A DNA stretch of 64,000 nt, from positions 6,792,492-6,856,491 of the forward strand of contig CM032804.1 in assembly GCA_019155185.1 (NCBI GenBank), in the 5' to 3' direction. The translations under genes were made by a program, and so were the position numbers. This DNA is from Beaufortia kweichowensis. Taxonomy: Eukaryota; Chordata; Actinopteri; Cypriniformes; Gastromyzontidae. Positions 1 through 27,216 of the stretch are shown here, piece after piece. Below the pieces are notes generated by a model that saw nothing but the letters and a program-made list of their open reading frames with translations, was not told the origin of the DNA and did not search any database. Each line of letters begins with the position of its first letter. Position 1 is the first letter of the stretch.

Positions 1-86
1 TGTAAATGACAGCAGCTGCATAAGATACAAATTCTCTGCATGACTCGTGTTTTTAATCACACTATCAAGATTTAATCAACACTTAC

Positions 87-649
87 CCATTTTCTCAAGA
101 AGGTCCCATTCATCTTGAAGAAACACACCATAATGACCTTGGAGAGAAACATTAAATAAACAATGACATGGGCACATGTTGCTTAGGCATGTTTTGGCCA
201 AGAGATCAAACTAATTTCTAGGTACCTCTTTTTGCAATCATCTGGGGGCAACCCAAATTCAGATCAATGGCATCGCAATAATCTTGGGCAAGCAGAGCTG
301 CCTGGAGAAAGACTTCAGGATTGTTGGCACAGAACTGTAATGAGACACAGAACTGATTGGATCAGATACCAATACAAACATTTATGTTTAAAAACATAAA
401 GCCATGACCCACCTGTGTGATAAGGGGTCGGTCCTCCTGGTTTACTTCATTGTACAGGTTCTCACGGCGGTAGTTTGCATCCCTTACAAACACCTGTGCG
501 TGCAGCATGGGTGTGTAGCAGAGCTCTGCTCCGTGTCTGCGGCTCAGCAGCCTCCAGGCCAACTCACTCTGATCCACCATAGGGGCAACCACATAGCGTG
601 CACCCTTCAGAGTGCTTCTCCAAAACTCGAACCCCCGAGGTTTTGACAT
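87..649 (-). CDS. dus1l: tRNA-dihydrouridine synthase 1-like, 5' part (gene leaves the window on the left)
   Basis: Three coding exons read leftwards: 649-413 (start ATG at 649), 334-226 and 137-87, each bounded by AG and GT and joining in phase. The product would reduce uridine to dihydrouridine in tRNA using FMN and NADPH. The first exon gives a protein opening with FEFWRSTLKGARYVVAPMVD, close to what I remember of human DUS1L. The second exon carries NLGCP, the Dus-family motif with the catalytic cysteine, followed by QMIAKRGHYG across the junction. About 132 residues of a protein of about 470 are present, covering the start of the TIM barrel; the rest lies beyond position 1. A splice acceptor just upstream of the ATG (exon starts at 658) shows that the 5' UTR begins in a separate exon further right. 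The gene is divergent from csnk1d. Identity is strong. Confidence 0.95.
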
Positions 650-1085
650 GGCAGCTGCCTGAATAGAATAAAATAAATGAAACTAGATTTAATGAGTCTC
701 TAGGTTTAGACAGCATGAAAAAAGTTAGCATAGCAATCTATCTTAACTGGACGAGATTAAACATTATTTATAACATATTAGTGTTAGCGTAATTTAATTA
801 GTAGTAATTTAGGATCTGTCAAATCGGTCTAGGTTCTGATCAGACATAAATAAAGAATCTGATCATCACACACGATCTGTTATTTTCCACAAAACAATAA
901 AGTGTAATAATCAGTTTATTTAGCATGTCTGCCAAAGCTTATAATGACATTATAACGATTTGTTAAACAAGAAACGTCAATGCTTGCAAATCTATTAAAA
1001 AGAGTTGAAATGAGATCAAAGTACTTGCAGTATGTTATGAACCAGCCACAGGCAGCAGCAGCTCTATGCGGCACATGAAGCGTTA
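650..1085 (-). promoter_or_regulatory. dus1l leader and presumed promoter
   Basis: Reading on the minus strand, an acceptor at 660-659 puts 9 bases of leader before the ATG, so a noncoding first exon must lie upstream. The likeliest place is 1025-1085, which is locally richer in GC and CpG than its surroundings and has a GTACTT donor-like site near 1020. The exact start is not visible. No TATA box was found. Confidence 0.35.
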
Positions 1086-3340
1086 TGTGTGTGTCGCAGT
1101 AAAATACAACCGTGTAGAAACAATAACACTGTGGATTATTTCCTGGTATTTTAAAAACATAGGCTCCTGCTTTCCTTTGCTGGATTGGTTTTCCAGTTAA
1201 TTATGTTCTTAATGAAGTGTAAAGATTTATGGTATATATCTAATTCTTCATTGCTTATATTGCATTTATACTGCATACAGTTTTTTTTATTTTGCGTCCA
1301 ATAAATCAAACGTATTTTGGAAAATCAAGCTGTAATAAAAAAAATAGTTTCGGTTTCTATTTCAACTATTATTTATTAATCTCCAGTTGTTTCTTAAATA
1401 AAGCATTTAGATAAGCATATAATTGACCACTAGATGTCAGTGTATACCAATATTACATTAATGAGTTCTACAGTCGGGCATCAATGTCCATGTTTATGCT
1501 TTATATTAGAAGACATATTTTATAGTGATGTAACAGAGAAATTTTAATATGAAAATACAAAAACGTTTGCATGTGCAGTGCCTAATTTTTCTAATAGTTT
1601 CACAGTTTAGTCTGAATTAAACCTATTACTATCTGCACTAAAACAGCAGTAAGGACAACTTTGACATGTGGTGTTTTTATTGGCGTCTATTGTCTGTTCT
1701 GTGACTTCCCTAGAAAAATATTTTGACACTTCTCTTTATATGAAGAATAGAATTAACAAACAGGCTTTTTTTGTTTCTCGTCTCCGAGGACATTGAAGCT
1801 GAAACCTCTTATGCAAATTTTATAAGAGTAAAGGTGTAGTAACTATGTTTTTTGGCAGATTGATTACAATTTATGTAACCATAGCTTTACTATAAATACC
1901 ATGGTTAAACTATGGCGATTGCTGTGACACAATAGTAAATTTGTGGTTACTATGGTCTTATTACAACTAAAACCAAAAATCTATGGTTAGCATAGTTATA
2001 CCACAGTTAATTTAAGTGAGACCACTGGTTGAGTATATCTGTAATAGCTACAGAAGAAGAAACGTCTCTGTAATTCCTGTGTTCATACACTATCTTACAA
2101 AGTGTTGTTTATCAGTGAACCAGTACAGTCTTTAAGGAATCTGGTATCACTTAGAGTGGGCGTTCACAAACTTTTCTGGCGCATTGCTCTCAACGTGACC
2201 CAGAACATGCAAGGGAACGATGAGTAATTTGGTCATGTGACTATCACCTATGCTGCTTCAAGCATTGGCTGTTCTCTGGCCAATCATAGTCGACTAAATA
2301 CAATATCAGCTTTTGTGGGTGTTTTTTATTTCAGAAAGTCTAAAATTCAAAACTGTTTTGCAAATCTGTCTGCCAAAGAAAACTGAATTCTATGTTCATA
2401 CTTGATATTTTGTAATTATGAAAAGTATTCTCCTAAACAGCTAACACAGTTGGGCAGCAAACTGCCTCTTACATTTACAGGTATAATGTAATAATTAAAC
2501 ATTGTTTAAACTTTGTCCTTGTTTATCTTAATCTACTGTACAGCTAGACATTTGAGGATTAAAGTTTGATTTTGGACATCAATGCTTTGTTTTTGTATTT
2601 TAAGTCAAGTTAACTGTATTTGCATGGATATTATTAGGTAGATAAAAGTATCCTTAGTAAAAATGATCCAGTAAATGGAAATGTAATGAGATATTAACAA
2701 TGAGATATAATACAATATTTTGGTTCTGTTATTTATTTAATAAATTAAACATTTATAATAACCTTTTATATATGTTTTTATTAATTAGATTTCTTCCTGA
2801 ATACTGATATTTTGAGCTGCTATATTTTAATACTTTCATACAAAACAGCAATTTATTTATCAAAGTCTTCACCTAAACTACTTACAATCTATTAATTAGT
2901 CAACAGCTAGCAGAATACTGTATATATTAGTCTTTATCTGCACATCTATTCCACCAAATTAAATAATAGGGATGTTACTTATGTGTTTATAAGCCATGAC
3001 TTGTATAACAAACTGGTTCTGCAAGTTATCATAAACACACCTAGTGAACACCCATTGATGTATTATTAGTATTAACAAAAACACAAAAAGAAAACAATAG
3101 AGAAACTTATAAACCTAATTGAACTGTTACCGATATAAATTGACTAACATAAACTGGTGTATATTTATACACATTTTTTTTTATATGTGTTATTTTACCT
3201 TCTGAGCACCGTCCAAAATAAAAACAATAATAAAACGCCTAATTAATAAATCATATACATATTTTATATATTAGCACAATTATCATTAGTTAAACTAAAT
3301 GTTTAAAGAATGTCAAAAACTAAACAATAGACAGCCAAGC
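1086..3340. other. AT-rich intergenic spacer between divergent dus1l and csnk1d
   Basis: No gene is visible. At 1855-1995 there is a degenerate inverted-repeat stretch built from accatggt and tactatgg words that also occurs near 34.9 and 36.0 kb, probably a dispersed element. The rest is unremarkable AT-rich DNA with short A and T runs. Confidence 0.5.
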
Positions 3341-3391
3341 TAAGGTTTGTTATCTCGAGATTTTCCACTGGTCCGCTGTTTCTACGGGAAG

Positions 3392-3399
3392 TGACGTCA
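3392..3399. promoter_or_regulatory. Full CRE palindrome (TGACGTCA) in the csnk1d promoter
   Basis: The 8-base CREB/ATF palindrome lies 450 bases upstream of the csnk1d ATG, in a stretch that changes from AT-rich to mixed composition and is followed by a likely first-exon leader (about 3420-3849). The position suits a core-promoter CRE. Function is inferred. Confidence 0.55.
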
Positions 3400-3849
3400 C
3401 TGCAGGACTGGATTATTCAACTGATGGAGCTTCTGTTCTGTTGTAGCAGAAACACACAGAGTCAATGGTAGAGTAGGGCCGTCAGAACTAGGAGGGAGTC
3501 GTCCGCAAAATCCGACTTCATCCTTTTAAAAACAAAATAATTTCAGGGTAAAAATTACGAGAGCATAAAGTTTACACTTTACTCTTTTTATTAAGCCTAG
3601 TATTTTGATAATCCGCCGTTCGGAATGTTAGGTAACTATTGGTGAAAATTGGATAGCTACTGTGAAGGGAATTAGCAAGCTAGCAAGCTGATAGGGGATC
3701 CTGGCTGTAAGAGACAGAAGAATAGACGGTTGACAAAGAAGATATTCTCGCTGTTTTTTTGCTTTCGTTAAACATTCAGAATATATATACTCGAAACGGT
3801 TTGTGTTAAAGCTAGCCTTATCGCTAGCTTTGTTATTTAGTCGTTTATC

Positions 3850-18188
<14,339 letters not shown>

Positions 18189-20220
18189 GACCCTACACAC
18201 GCCTAAAGAGCAGACCAATGACGGCCCTGATCTGCACTAGGACTTCTCCAGCAGCCTCTAACCATGTGTGAAATCAGCCTCAGCAAAACAAATCTACAGA
18301 GACTTCATTTCCTCCTTCCTCTCAATGCAATTAAAACACTTGAGTCACACAAACTCAAGACTCAAAAGATGGACGTTTTTGTTGTTTTGGCACACACCAC
18401 ACAACATTTTCTCACCTACACGCACTCAATTCAAAGACACCTAGGCACGTAAATTGTGCTCGTTAACATCGCTTTTTGCCAGAAGATCGCTGGCGGGATG
18501 GGAGGGACGGGTGGTGTGACTCTTGGCCGTCGCTGCCTTTGCCTCTTTGACCCTCCAGGAGGAAGGGGCCGTCCTCCTGTCATCCAGGGGCCTCTTCACA
18601 AACAGAGCGTCTTGGCTTAAGCCACGTACAACTGCTCTGATACTCTATCCTGTTGCAAAAAATTACTTTTAACGCAGCTTGGAATGCAGCTGTACTGATA
18701 GCCATTGACATTTTGCTAACCATAAACTTTTTTTGTTGTGCGCAACAGAAATTACAAAAATGAATTGTACACTGGCTTGATTATTTGCAGGTAAATCTAT
18801 CCCTCTCTTTTAGTTTAACCACATTAAGCTTATTGAAATTATCTTGCAGAGCTTGTTAGTTTGTGTGACAGGATGAAGGCAATGGCCTTTTTGTGTTTAG
18901 TTTTTTGTTGTTGGTTTTGTTTATTATTTGGAAGGCCAGGCTCTGAAGCAAATCCTAAGTTCGTAAATGAAAAAAAAAGTCGTAAACCACAAGACACCCT
19001 TTATTACCATTACTTATTTTTAGATTCGATTATTTTTAGTTTCATCTGCACCAAACAGCCTGGCCCTTATTATCAATTCTAACTTACTTGTTGATTTTAT
19101 TGCATTCCCTTAAGCTTTTTTGTTTGTTAAAAGCTGTGAAACGCCTGTATTGTAGAGATGTTGATGTTATTAATGTTGCTGTTTGTTTCTTTTTACCCCA
19201 AGTTAAGGTTAGTGCTTTTACAAAAATACAGGCACGTATGTGATTAAGTGAAGATTGTTGGACATTTAGTCCACATTTATTAAAGGACATTTATAGTAGG
19301 TTGCAAGAATTCTTTAATGAGGAAAAGGGCTCCATCTTTTTGACTGGAGGGGTATTCGTTTATAATCATGTTCTAACAGGACAGATTTGGGCATATGTTG
19401 AGACAGACTGGCATGATTTTTGTTTTTCATTTTGTTTTAATCATTTAAGTATGTGCGTTTAATGGATGTCTTATGCCCAGCTTGTCCCACTGGAAATACA
19501 CCAGCCAACATTTAAGCCATGTCTGATTTTTTTTGTGACTGACACTTTTAAAATTGAGATGCAAGTGTTTTTTCTTTTCAACTTTGATTTTTTTTTAGTC
19601 CTGCTTTTCCCTTATTTCAAAAGTGTGGTTGCTTGACTTACCGGTGCTATAAGTCACAGAGGAAGCGGAGGGCAACCTGCCTGTCCATATCATTCGGCAT
19701 AGTAGAGCGTAGGCTTTTTTTCCTGTAGTCATGGGGTGGGGGGCTAGTGGTGAAACTCTTAAATTCTGTTGTCATGTATATAGGATGTTTCTAGTGATGG
19801 CAAAGTACCATTTTTCATAGCCACTGTCTGTGTGTGTGTGTTTTGTGAGTATGGGGAAAAGGCTAGTGCTTAGAGAGGTGAGAGGGACTTGGTTCCGTTC
19901 TAGATTTGATCAGTTAGTATTTTTTCTCTCCACTGGTGGTCTCACGGAAACAGCCGCTCCAGTACTGGTGTTGTTTAAATGTGGGCACAACTACACTTTG
20001 TCTGGGATCGAGCTATTATGGATTTCTCCATTTCATTTTCTGGTTCATTCTACACACGACTGCTTGGCCAGTCCTTCTGCATCACACAAGCATCACACTG
20101 TGCTGTATCAGGTGGAATTACGGAAATCTTCCTTCACCGGAAGATTTTTTCCTCATTTGTATTGCCACTGTATTTGTGTATTTTAAAATGTGTAAATAAA
20201 TTAATAAGTACTTGTACATT
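18189..20220 (+). other. csnk1d: csnk1d 3' UTR with poly(A) signal
   Basis: The long 3' UTR runs from the TGA at 18186-18188 to AATAAA at 20195-20200, followed by a T-rich stretch, so cleavage is expected at about 20215-20225. Long untranslated tails are usual for CK1-delta. Open frames inside it (for example 19830-20186) show no resemblance to proteins. The end is tail to tail with slc16a3. Confidence 0.75.
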
Positions 20221-21699
20221 CTTGTCATCTTTTCCTCCACATTAAAAGCGTAGTTCAACTGATACGGGCTGTATGTAAGAAAATACTGGTGTGCTCATAA
20301 ATTGAGTTCATTGCATCTCCTTAATCTTATTAAATACTCAAATTCAATAATATAGTTTTATACTATAAAAAAGAAATGGGTGAAATAGTATTTGTTTGTG
20401 GATTCAACGTTTATTAAGCAGATTTGGTTTGGTGTTTTCGGCAAATAGAGATGAGGTCATTGTTAAATTGTACAGCAAAGTACCTTTAAAGTGATCCATA
20501 AAAATACAAATTTCCAAAACTGTAGGCACACTGGAAATAAAACAAATATTTTGCTGTATTTATTATGCTGTATTTGACTGAATCAAGTAAGGGTTCTTTG
20601 TTAAAATTGATCTCGAGATTGTTTTAGTTTCATATGAATATATAAAGAGAGATGCCTGCTCTCTACCTCACTTCACGCTATCACAAAAGCATAACAGTAG
20701 TAATAAAGTAAAATCTAGTTCCAGTTGAGAAATGAACCAACTGAAAGGCAGAAAGTAAATTCACAGTACAATTAATACTGACTAATTCTAATACAATCAC
20801 ATTCCATTTTTATATATGAAACTAACTGTATTCAGCTGACCTATTTCTGTCCTGTGGAATCATCAGTGAATGTAAAGTGGGGCAGTGTATGTAGCAGAAC
20901 AGGATTACAGATATCAGTTTAGTGATGCATTAATAAAAATAAACAAGTGATGCTTGACTGAATTATTACATTATATTAAACAGTAAATGTTACATAAGAA
21001 ATGATTAATAAAAAAGGAGCTGTATTTTAATGTGTGCTGTTTCATACGTTAGCATGTCCCAGTGTGTGCATACTCTTTTGTTAAAATGTGTATTATTTTC
21101 CATAACAAAAACAAAACATAGTGTAAGTAGGCAAATTGGGACCCATATCTTTAAATTTCATGTACATAAGAATTACATAAGCACTTAAACCGAAGTTTTG
21201 TATTAACAGTGGAAACTGTTTAGATATCTAATCAGACTTCAAGAGAATCACACTTTCACGTTTTGTGACATTTGCAGCACAAAACCTTGTTAATGAACAG
21301 ATCTACCCTATCCCTGCTTAAACCAGGTCAATAAATTAAAGCCTGATTGGCATAACCTGGCTTAATCATGTTAATATTGCACTTTCTTAACTTGGTTAAC
21401 TTAAGTAGAAGTCTGTGCTCAGCGAAATATGTGTAAAAAATATGTGTAAAATATAAATCTAATTCTGAGATAACGAGCATCAAAGTTTGATTTCACTTAT
21501 TAATTTCACTATGATTTCAATCTTTGACATAATCTTACTCAATATTAAAGATATCAAGGTTATACTTTCACAGAATGTTCTTATTCTTACATATTGTAAG
21601 ATGATTTTATGTAGAAAACAGTAAATCACAAAAATATGACTTTAGCTGGGTTTTAACAGACTGGGTCACATATATGCACTTTTGTATTTAAAGTGCACC
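20221..21699. other. Intergenic spacer between convergent csnk1d and slc16a3
   Basis: AT-rich sequence without a gene. The stretch at 21430-21675, ending gctgggttttaacagactgg, resembles another dispersed cyprinid element that I half recognise. A degenerate inverted pair (aaaccaggtc and aacctggctt) lies near 21320-21362. Confidence 0.4.
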
Positions 21700-21705
21700 T
21701 TTATT
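21700..21705 (-). other. slc16a3: Candidate slc16a3 poly(A) signal
   Basis: TTTATT on the plus strand (AATAAA on the minus strand) lies about 140 bases beyond the slc16a3 stop codon. It is the nearest canonical signal that I saw. Use is inferred. Confidence 0.45.
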
Positions 21706-21841
21706 TAGTATGGCAGTGCTAAATGTAATAATATTTGTCATATTGATTAAATATTACTCTGTCAATAATAAGCACACACATTAGGACATCACCACTACAA
21801 AATACCATACATTAATACTGCTATGCTCCTCAATTCTCTTA

Positions 21842-23630
21842 TTATGTAGTTTCTGGACTACAGGCAATGTTCTGCTTATCTTTTTCTTTGAGGAAAGTTT
21901 CCACCTCTGTTGCGTTTTCATCTAAATCCTTTGGCTCTTTTGAGTTTCCGTTGGACTTGTGCGGCTCCTCCGTGAATGATTGACTGGACTGATTCTCCTC
22001 CTGTGTCTCTCCAGCTTCTACTGTTGCTTCTGGTGCTCCTGGCTTCTTTTTTATGAACAGAAAGTTACATATGGCCAGTACTAATGCAGACATCACAACT
22101 TCACTCCCAGCCAGCAGGAAGACATACATGTAGTTTTTAGTGAAATCCAAGAGACGCCCTTGTTATAAGAAAGTGATGAAAATAAATTTTAATAGCTTTA
22201 AATGGTTCTCAATAGATTAGTGTTAGTCTGCCAATGCTTATTACATCAATATACTTCATTTTTATAAATTAATAACGACTTACCAGCAGAAGGAGGTCCA
22301 ACCAGCACAGCAATGGCTTCAAGCAGGAGAACCAAACCGATGGCACTCGAGAACTTCTCTGTCCCCACGACAGCCATAAGAACCTCAAACTGCAAGGCGC
22401 CGACCATACCATAAGAGATGCCGAAGAAGATGCAGAAAATCACTAGAGAGCCATAGTCTTTAGACAAGGAACCCACCAGATCTGTGATGCCGTTAAATAT
22501 AAGAGCAAAACTGAAGAGGTAGACACAGCGTGGACGAACCCACTTGAGTCCCGCGATCACGCCACACGTGGGCCGTGCAAAAATGTCAATGAAACCCAAA
22601 ATGGTAAGCAGGAGGGCAGATTTTGTGTCCTCGTTTCCTAGCTCTTTGGCGTAGCTTACCACAAACACCGGAGGCACAAACAAACCAAGCACCATGATAG
22701 AGGCAGCCACGGTGTAAATGACAAAGCCACGATCTCTGAAAACACTACAGTCCAGCAGCTTTGGTTTAGGTTTTGACTTCTTGTCCATGTCATCTGCGGT
22801 GGATTCAGTTCCAAGAGTCTCTGTCTTCTTTGGTGAGATCAGAGGCCTCATTAAAGCCCCACAGGCACAGCAGTTCAGCAGGATCCCACCCAGGATGAGG
22901 AATCCTCCTCTCCAGCCATATTTATACTGAAGAACCTGGCCCAGAGGAGAGAGACAGCACAGGGCCACCGGGCTCCCGGCCGCTGCCAGGCCGTTAGCCA
23001 GCGGCCGCTTCTCACTGAAATATCGATTTAGCATAATGAGTGATGGCTGGAAGTTCAGAGCCAAACCAAGACCTGAAATCAGAAAGGCGGAGTCTAACTG
23101 TTTACAATCACTCTCATAAATAAGAAATACGTCAATGAACAAGAAAATGATGTACCTGTTATGACTCCTGTACTCAAGTAAATGTGAATGATGCTTGTGG
23201 CAAATGATGCCAAAATCATTCCCAGTGATGCAAAGAGACCACCCACCAACATCACCGGTCGACACCCGAATCGATTCACAAGAATGCTGCATAAAGGCCC
23301 TGCAGAGAGTAATTATATGCATCTATACTCTCTGGTTTCACTTCAGGCTAACAGCAGACAAGAGAATTGTTTATTTTTAGCATCAACTGTAGCCATGGAG
23401 AACATACCGGTCCCATATAGCATCGCCAGAAGGATGGAGGAGATCCATGCTGTGTCACTGTAGCCCACATTAAACTCTCGAATCAGCTCTTTGAAGAAAA
23501 CACTCACAGCTTTTGGAAAGGCATAAGAGAAACCCGTGATGACGAAGCATCCAAAGAGCACAGCCCAACCCCAGCCACCATCAGGGGCCTTAACTCCACT
23601 GCTGCCCTCATCCACTGCCACTCCACCCAT
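21842..23630 (-). CDS. slc16a3: Monocarboxylate transporter 4 (lactate exporter), complete
   Basis: Coding exons read leftwards: 23630-23408, 23299-23156, 23072-22284 and 22158-21842, GT-AG and in phase, giving 490 residues (human MCT4 about 465). A 12-helix proton-lactate symporter of the plasma membrane used by glycolytic cells. The N-terminus has the MCT signature DGGWGWAV and continues FGCFVITGFSYAFPKAVSVF, nearly the human MCT4 sequence. Further segments are NRFGCRPVMLVGGLFASLG, LALNFQPSLIMLNRYFS, SVFRDRGFV and FCIFFGISYGMVGALQFEVL. The cytoplasmic tail has EVETFLKEK, matching the human region implicated in basolateral sorting. The central loop and the C-terminal tail are a little longer than in human. 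An acceptor at 23658-23657 shows a separate upstream leader exon. Adjacent to csnk1d, as in human. Confidence 0.96.
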
Positions 23631-23655
23631 GATGCTCTACTGCTTCCCTCTGCTC

Positions 23656-24560
23656 TCTGAGGAAACACAAGCCATACCTAATGTTCTTATGGGAATATGT
23701 TGTCACTTGCTCTTAAATTAGTGGAAACTTTCTGTCCCACAAGATGATTTTAAAGGGATAAAACATTTTAGTTACCACAGCGGTTGAGTCAAATGCTCAA
23801 GAATTGTTTGTAACTATACCATTTTAATCATACCACATGCATTTCAGACAACCCGGATTTAGGATATTTCCTACTTTAAACCCAAAAATAATGCCTGGAT
23901 TTGGTAACAATAAAGTATTTAATAACATATCTTAAATCCGAGATTTCTTGAATGTAGCATTACATTTTTTCTGTAGTCACGTGACATTTCGATGACTTTA
24001 TCGTCACGTCAACTTTGCATTCAATGTTAATTTGAATAAAACATAGTTTAAAGAGGTGTATACGTGTATTATTATACTTTTTCATGTCGTATTTGTCATG
24101 TTTTTATTATCTTTTCGTTAATGCTATAGTGTAAGGGTATACTGTATTTTTATTTATATGAAATAAATTAAACGACGTATTTTGTCTATTTTGATTATAG
24201 TGTCTCATGCCATATTAACTGCTCGTCGTTTAAAATGCAGCTTTAATTGACCAGCTACACCTGTCATCACCTGAGTTTAACATTGACCTTCCGCGTCACG
24301 TCTAACCAGATGCGCAACCGCACGCAGACGCGTTTCGATTCTTTATTGTACAAACGAGCCTGCAGTGATTCCTCAAATCCGGTGTATTTAGTATCGCATT
24401 CTGCTGCTTTTAAATGTTAAATGCTGTTTACAACGTCAAAGCGTGTCGTCGTTTTTAACCAGGCTCGAGTATACCTGTTACGTTTGCATGATGCCGGCAT
24501 GGATGCGGAACAGACTCATGCGCAGTCACCATTTATCCGTGAGGTTTAAGACTATTTATT
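23656..24560 (-). promoter_or_regulatory. slc16a3 leader intron and presumed promoter
   Basis: The coding exon starts at 23656, so the leader exon lies to the right. A CpG-rich patch at about 24290-24530, including ATGCGCAGTC, an NRF1-type half site, is the likely promoter. A CACGTG box lies at 23978-23983; hypoxia factors bind RCGTG, and mammalian MCT4 is a known HIF-1 target, so the box could matter, but it sits in the leader intron. Functional use is inferred. Confidence 0.4.
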
Positions 24561-25444
24561 AAGTTCATAAATAGGCTTTTGATTGTTTATTTTAGATCAT
24601 CTTAATCAAAGCAACACACTTTAATGATATGCTACGTACAACGTGTAATATATGTTAAATTCTTAATATATGTTAAAAGTGCGAAGACGGTGTTCTCGTA
24701 TATATTCACACGCAAATACCCTCAACTCTTAAACTTGTCCTTATTATATTTTGTAAACTATTTGTCTTGTAGTCAAGCCAATTAATTTAATTAATTACTC
24801 GTTTTTGCGGTAATGTTAATCCGGTTGTTCTAATATGTGATATTAAATCGAATTGTTAACTGCAAAAGGTACTTACTAATATAAATGATGCTTTCCAACC
24901 TTCAATTTTCAGTTATTCCATCGGAACCCTCTTCTACCAGCACGTATGACATTATAGACGTAAGTGAGAACGAGAAACGCGACTAACAGGGTCTGTGGAC
25001 TGGGTCCTAAAGTCTGCTTCTCACATCATATCGCGATGCTTTTTAGCTGTTCATCCAGGCGTTTGTCTGACGCAATCATTTCGTGCTTCCTTTGTTACAC
25101 TGTATGGAAACAACCTTCAGTCATTTCTGCCTACAGTAAAGTTCTACCTACAGAAAAAAGCTGCAAAACTAGAAATTCTCCTGTCAGTACAAACTGAACA
25201 TTTTAAGGCAAATATGCCAGGTATCTGTGTCAAGGTACATGCCTAAGTTCTGGGAGCTTATTGGCAGACAACTTGGATTTATGGAATTGGCCACCTTAAA
25301 CCTGGACATAACTAATTTAGTATCACTTAAAAGATTTTTTGTATCATTAAACATCAGTTTTACTAATGATTTAGTGACATTAAAACATTTTGTCAGCAAC
25401 ACTAAACTGTATGCAGAATTGTAAAAGTACTCATGAATGCGCTG

Positions 25445-25645
25445 CAGGGCCTAAAAGGGAATTCATCCACAAATTCTGTCATCATTTCTTCACCCTCATT
25501 CAAAACTGTCAAAAATATGACTCTTTCTTCTGTGGAAAACAAAGATATTTTGAGAAATATCTGGTTTTGTAATAAATGGTTTTGTTTCCATACAGTGGAA
25601 GTCAATGGGGGGCAATGTTTATTTGGTTTTTAACATTGTTTGGCA
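25445..25645. repeat. Foldback-element arm
   Basis: It resembles the left arm and centre of the element at 29266-29550: tctgtcatcatttcttcacc, tatgactctttcttctgtgg, gatattttgagaaat and ccatacagtggaagtcaatg occur in the same order. The right arm is missing. Confidence 0.6.
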
Positions 25646-25930
25646 TTGTTTCTGCAGAAATTTGGTGGACATTTTAGGCTGATATCTGTGTGGTTTTACA
25701 TTGCCATTTTCTGATAATTAAATCATCAGTGTCCAATGGAGCATTCTAACAGTATTTATCAGACTGTTCCACAGAATATTGTTCTCTAATTTCTGAAATT
25801 AAGGAGGTAATAATGGCTTTTAGAAAGGGCTGTTTATAATCAACATAACTAGGCCACTCACATTTCATTGGCAAAACATTGCATTTTGTTTTAAGCTGTT
25901 GTAGCAGGACCTACACTTACTCCTAATATT

Positions 25931-25986
25931 TGTAAGTCGCTTTGGATAAAAGCGTCAGCTAAATGCCTAAATGTAAATGTAAATGT
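25931..25986 (-). repeat. Dispersed teleost motif, reverse orientation
   Basis: It reads gtaagtcgctttggataaaa then gcgtcagctaaatgcctaaa, the reverse complement of the motif at 17821-17867 and 41152-41199, and ends in a small run of atgtaa repeats. Confidence 0.65.
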
Positions 25987-27004
25987 ACTCTGAAATCAGC
26001 CTGCAGGGCATCATGACATTGATCAGTGCTGTGCTGTGGTATAGCACAAACACACACTTACTGCTTTTCAACTGCCAAATAGATCATGTAGGTCACATAT
26101 ATGTTTTGTTCATTATATTCAGTAGCTGTCATGACAAAATAGGAAGCCATTTCTTTTTATGTATGCAAACACAACTAAATAATGTAAATAATATAAAATA
26201 GTATAATAAAATAATATAAACATAAAACATATATAATGGCTTTTCAATGAACCACTGCTTTAATAGGCCTAGCCTAGTTACCTATATGGAAGCACAACCG
26301 CAAAACAACAATTCACAACCTTATAAGGAAAAGAAAGGGAGGAAATGTCACACAAATAATGGTGATGACTTGGCATATTCTTGTGAAAACCAGTTACCCT
26401 ACATTATGTTTACTTTGCTTGAATATGTCTGCTGTTCATTTAAAGCTCTATAAAGAATTATGGAAAGACTGATACACAGTTACTAATAAACAATAAAAAA
26501 CAAGATGTGCCTCAAAGATGGAAATAAGCTTGTGTATTGAATATGTGCATGTGTTTATGATTTTGTTGACATTGTCTTGATGTATTTATGTTTGACAACA
26601 TTATACATTGTGCTCATAGTGCAAACAAAGCTTTAAACATTTAACTTACTGTTTTAGTAAAATTCTGTTAACAGTTCTTAATTGAATGCACAGCCCCATA
26701 TGACCACTTAAATAAGAAAAGCAAATCAATGTAGCAATAGCACAGAGAGGGAGATACTATTCATGGACTGATGTATATCTGTATGTCTCTTATAAAGTTT
26801 TTGTTAGATATATATTTTAAGTCTGAAAACTAGAGGCTTTTAATGAGTTTAAAATGTTAGTATAACTTTCCATATATCATAATATCGAATAACTATTCTT
26901 ATAATATAATATAAACACGAAATAGTTTTTGTTATACAGCTTACAAATCGTTGTTTATTCTAATATGCAAAGAAATGGATCATAAATGACAAGTACACGT
27001 CTCT

Positions 27005-27216
27005 TATGCGCTCATATTAATGGTCTGCTGTACTGCCCTCTAGCGGAAACACACGGCAAACGCGTGACGCAAGATCTCTGTGCAGCACGTACAGTGTCAT
27101 TCTCCAATGAGAGCGGAAGCGGAACGCACGTTTGCGCTGTTCCTGACTGAAAGCTGTGTTGTTACAAGAAATTGCAAAAGGCAATATCCATTCAACACTT
27201 TTAATAAGGGGAAACA
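27005..27216 (+). promoter_or_regulatory. engase promoter and leader
   Basis: A CpG-containing patch (gcgtgacgc, gcagcacgtac, gagcggaagcggaac) directly upstream of the ATG, in otherwise AT-rich DNA. No TATA box is seen. The leader is probably short, because no acceptor precedes the ATG. Confidence 0.4.

Larger units (their letters stand above)
24561..27000. other. Spacer between divergent slc16a3 and engase, with repeats
   Basis: No gene recognised. Contents: a one-arm copy of the foldback element at 25445-25645 (tctgtcatcatttcttcacc, then a gtggaaaacaaagatatttt arm) and the reverse-strand SINE-like motif at 25931-25986. Short open frames near 25.0-25.6 kb fall mainly in these repeats. The rest is AT-rich. 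Confidence 0.5.

Noticed and set aside
23073..23322. Extension of the large slc16a3 frame to an upstream Met at 23322
   Set aside because: It reads through an intron and the wrong frame of exon 2; the spliced exons 23299-23156 and 23630-23408 give the true MCT4 N-terminus.
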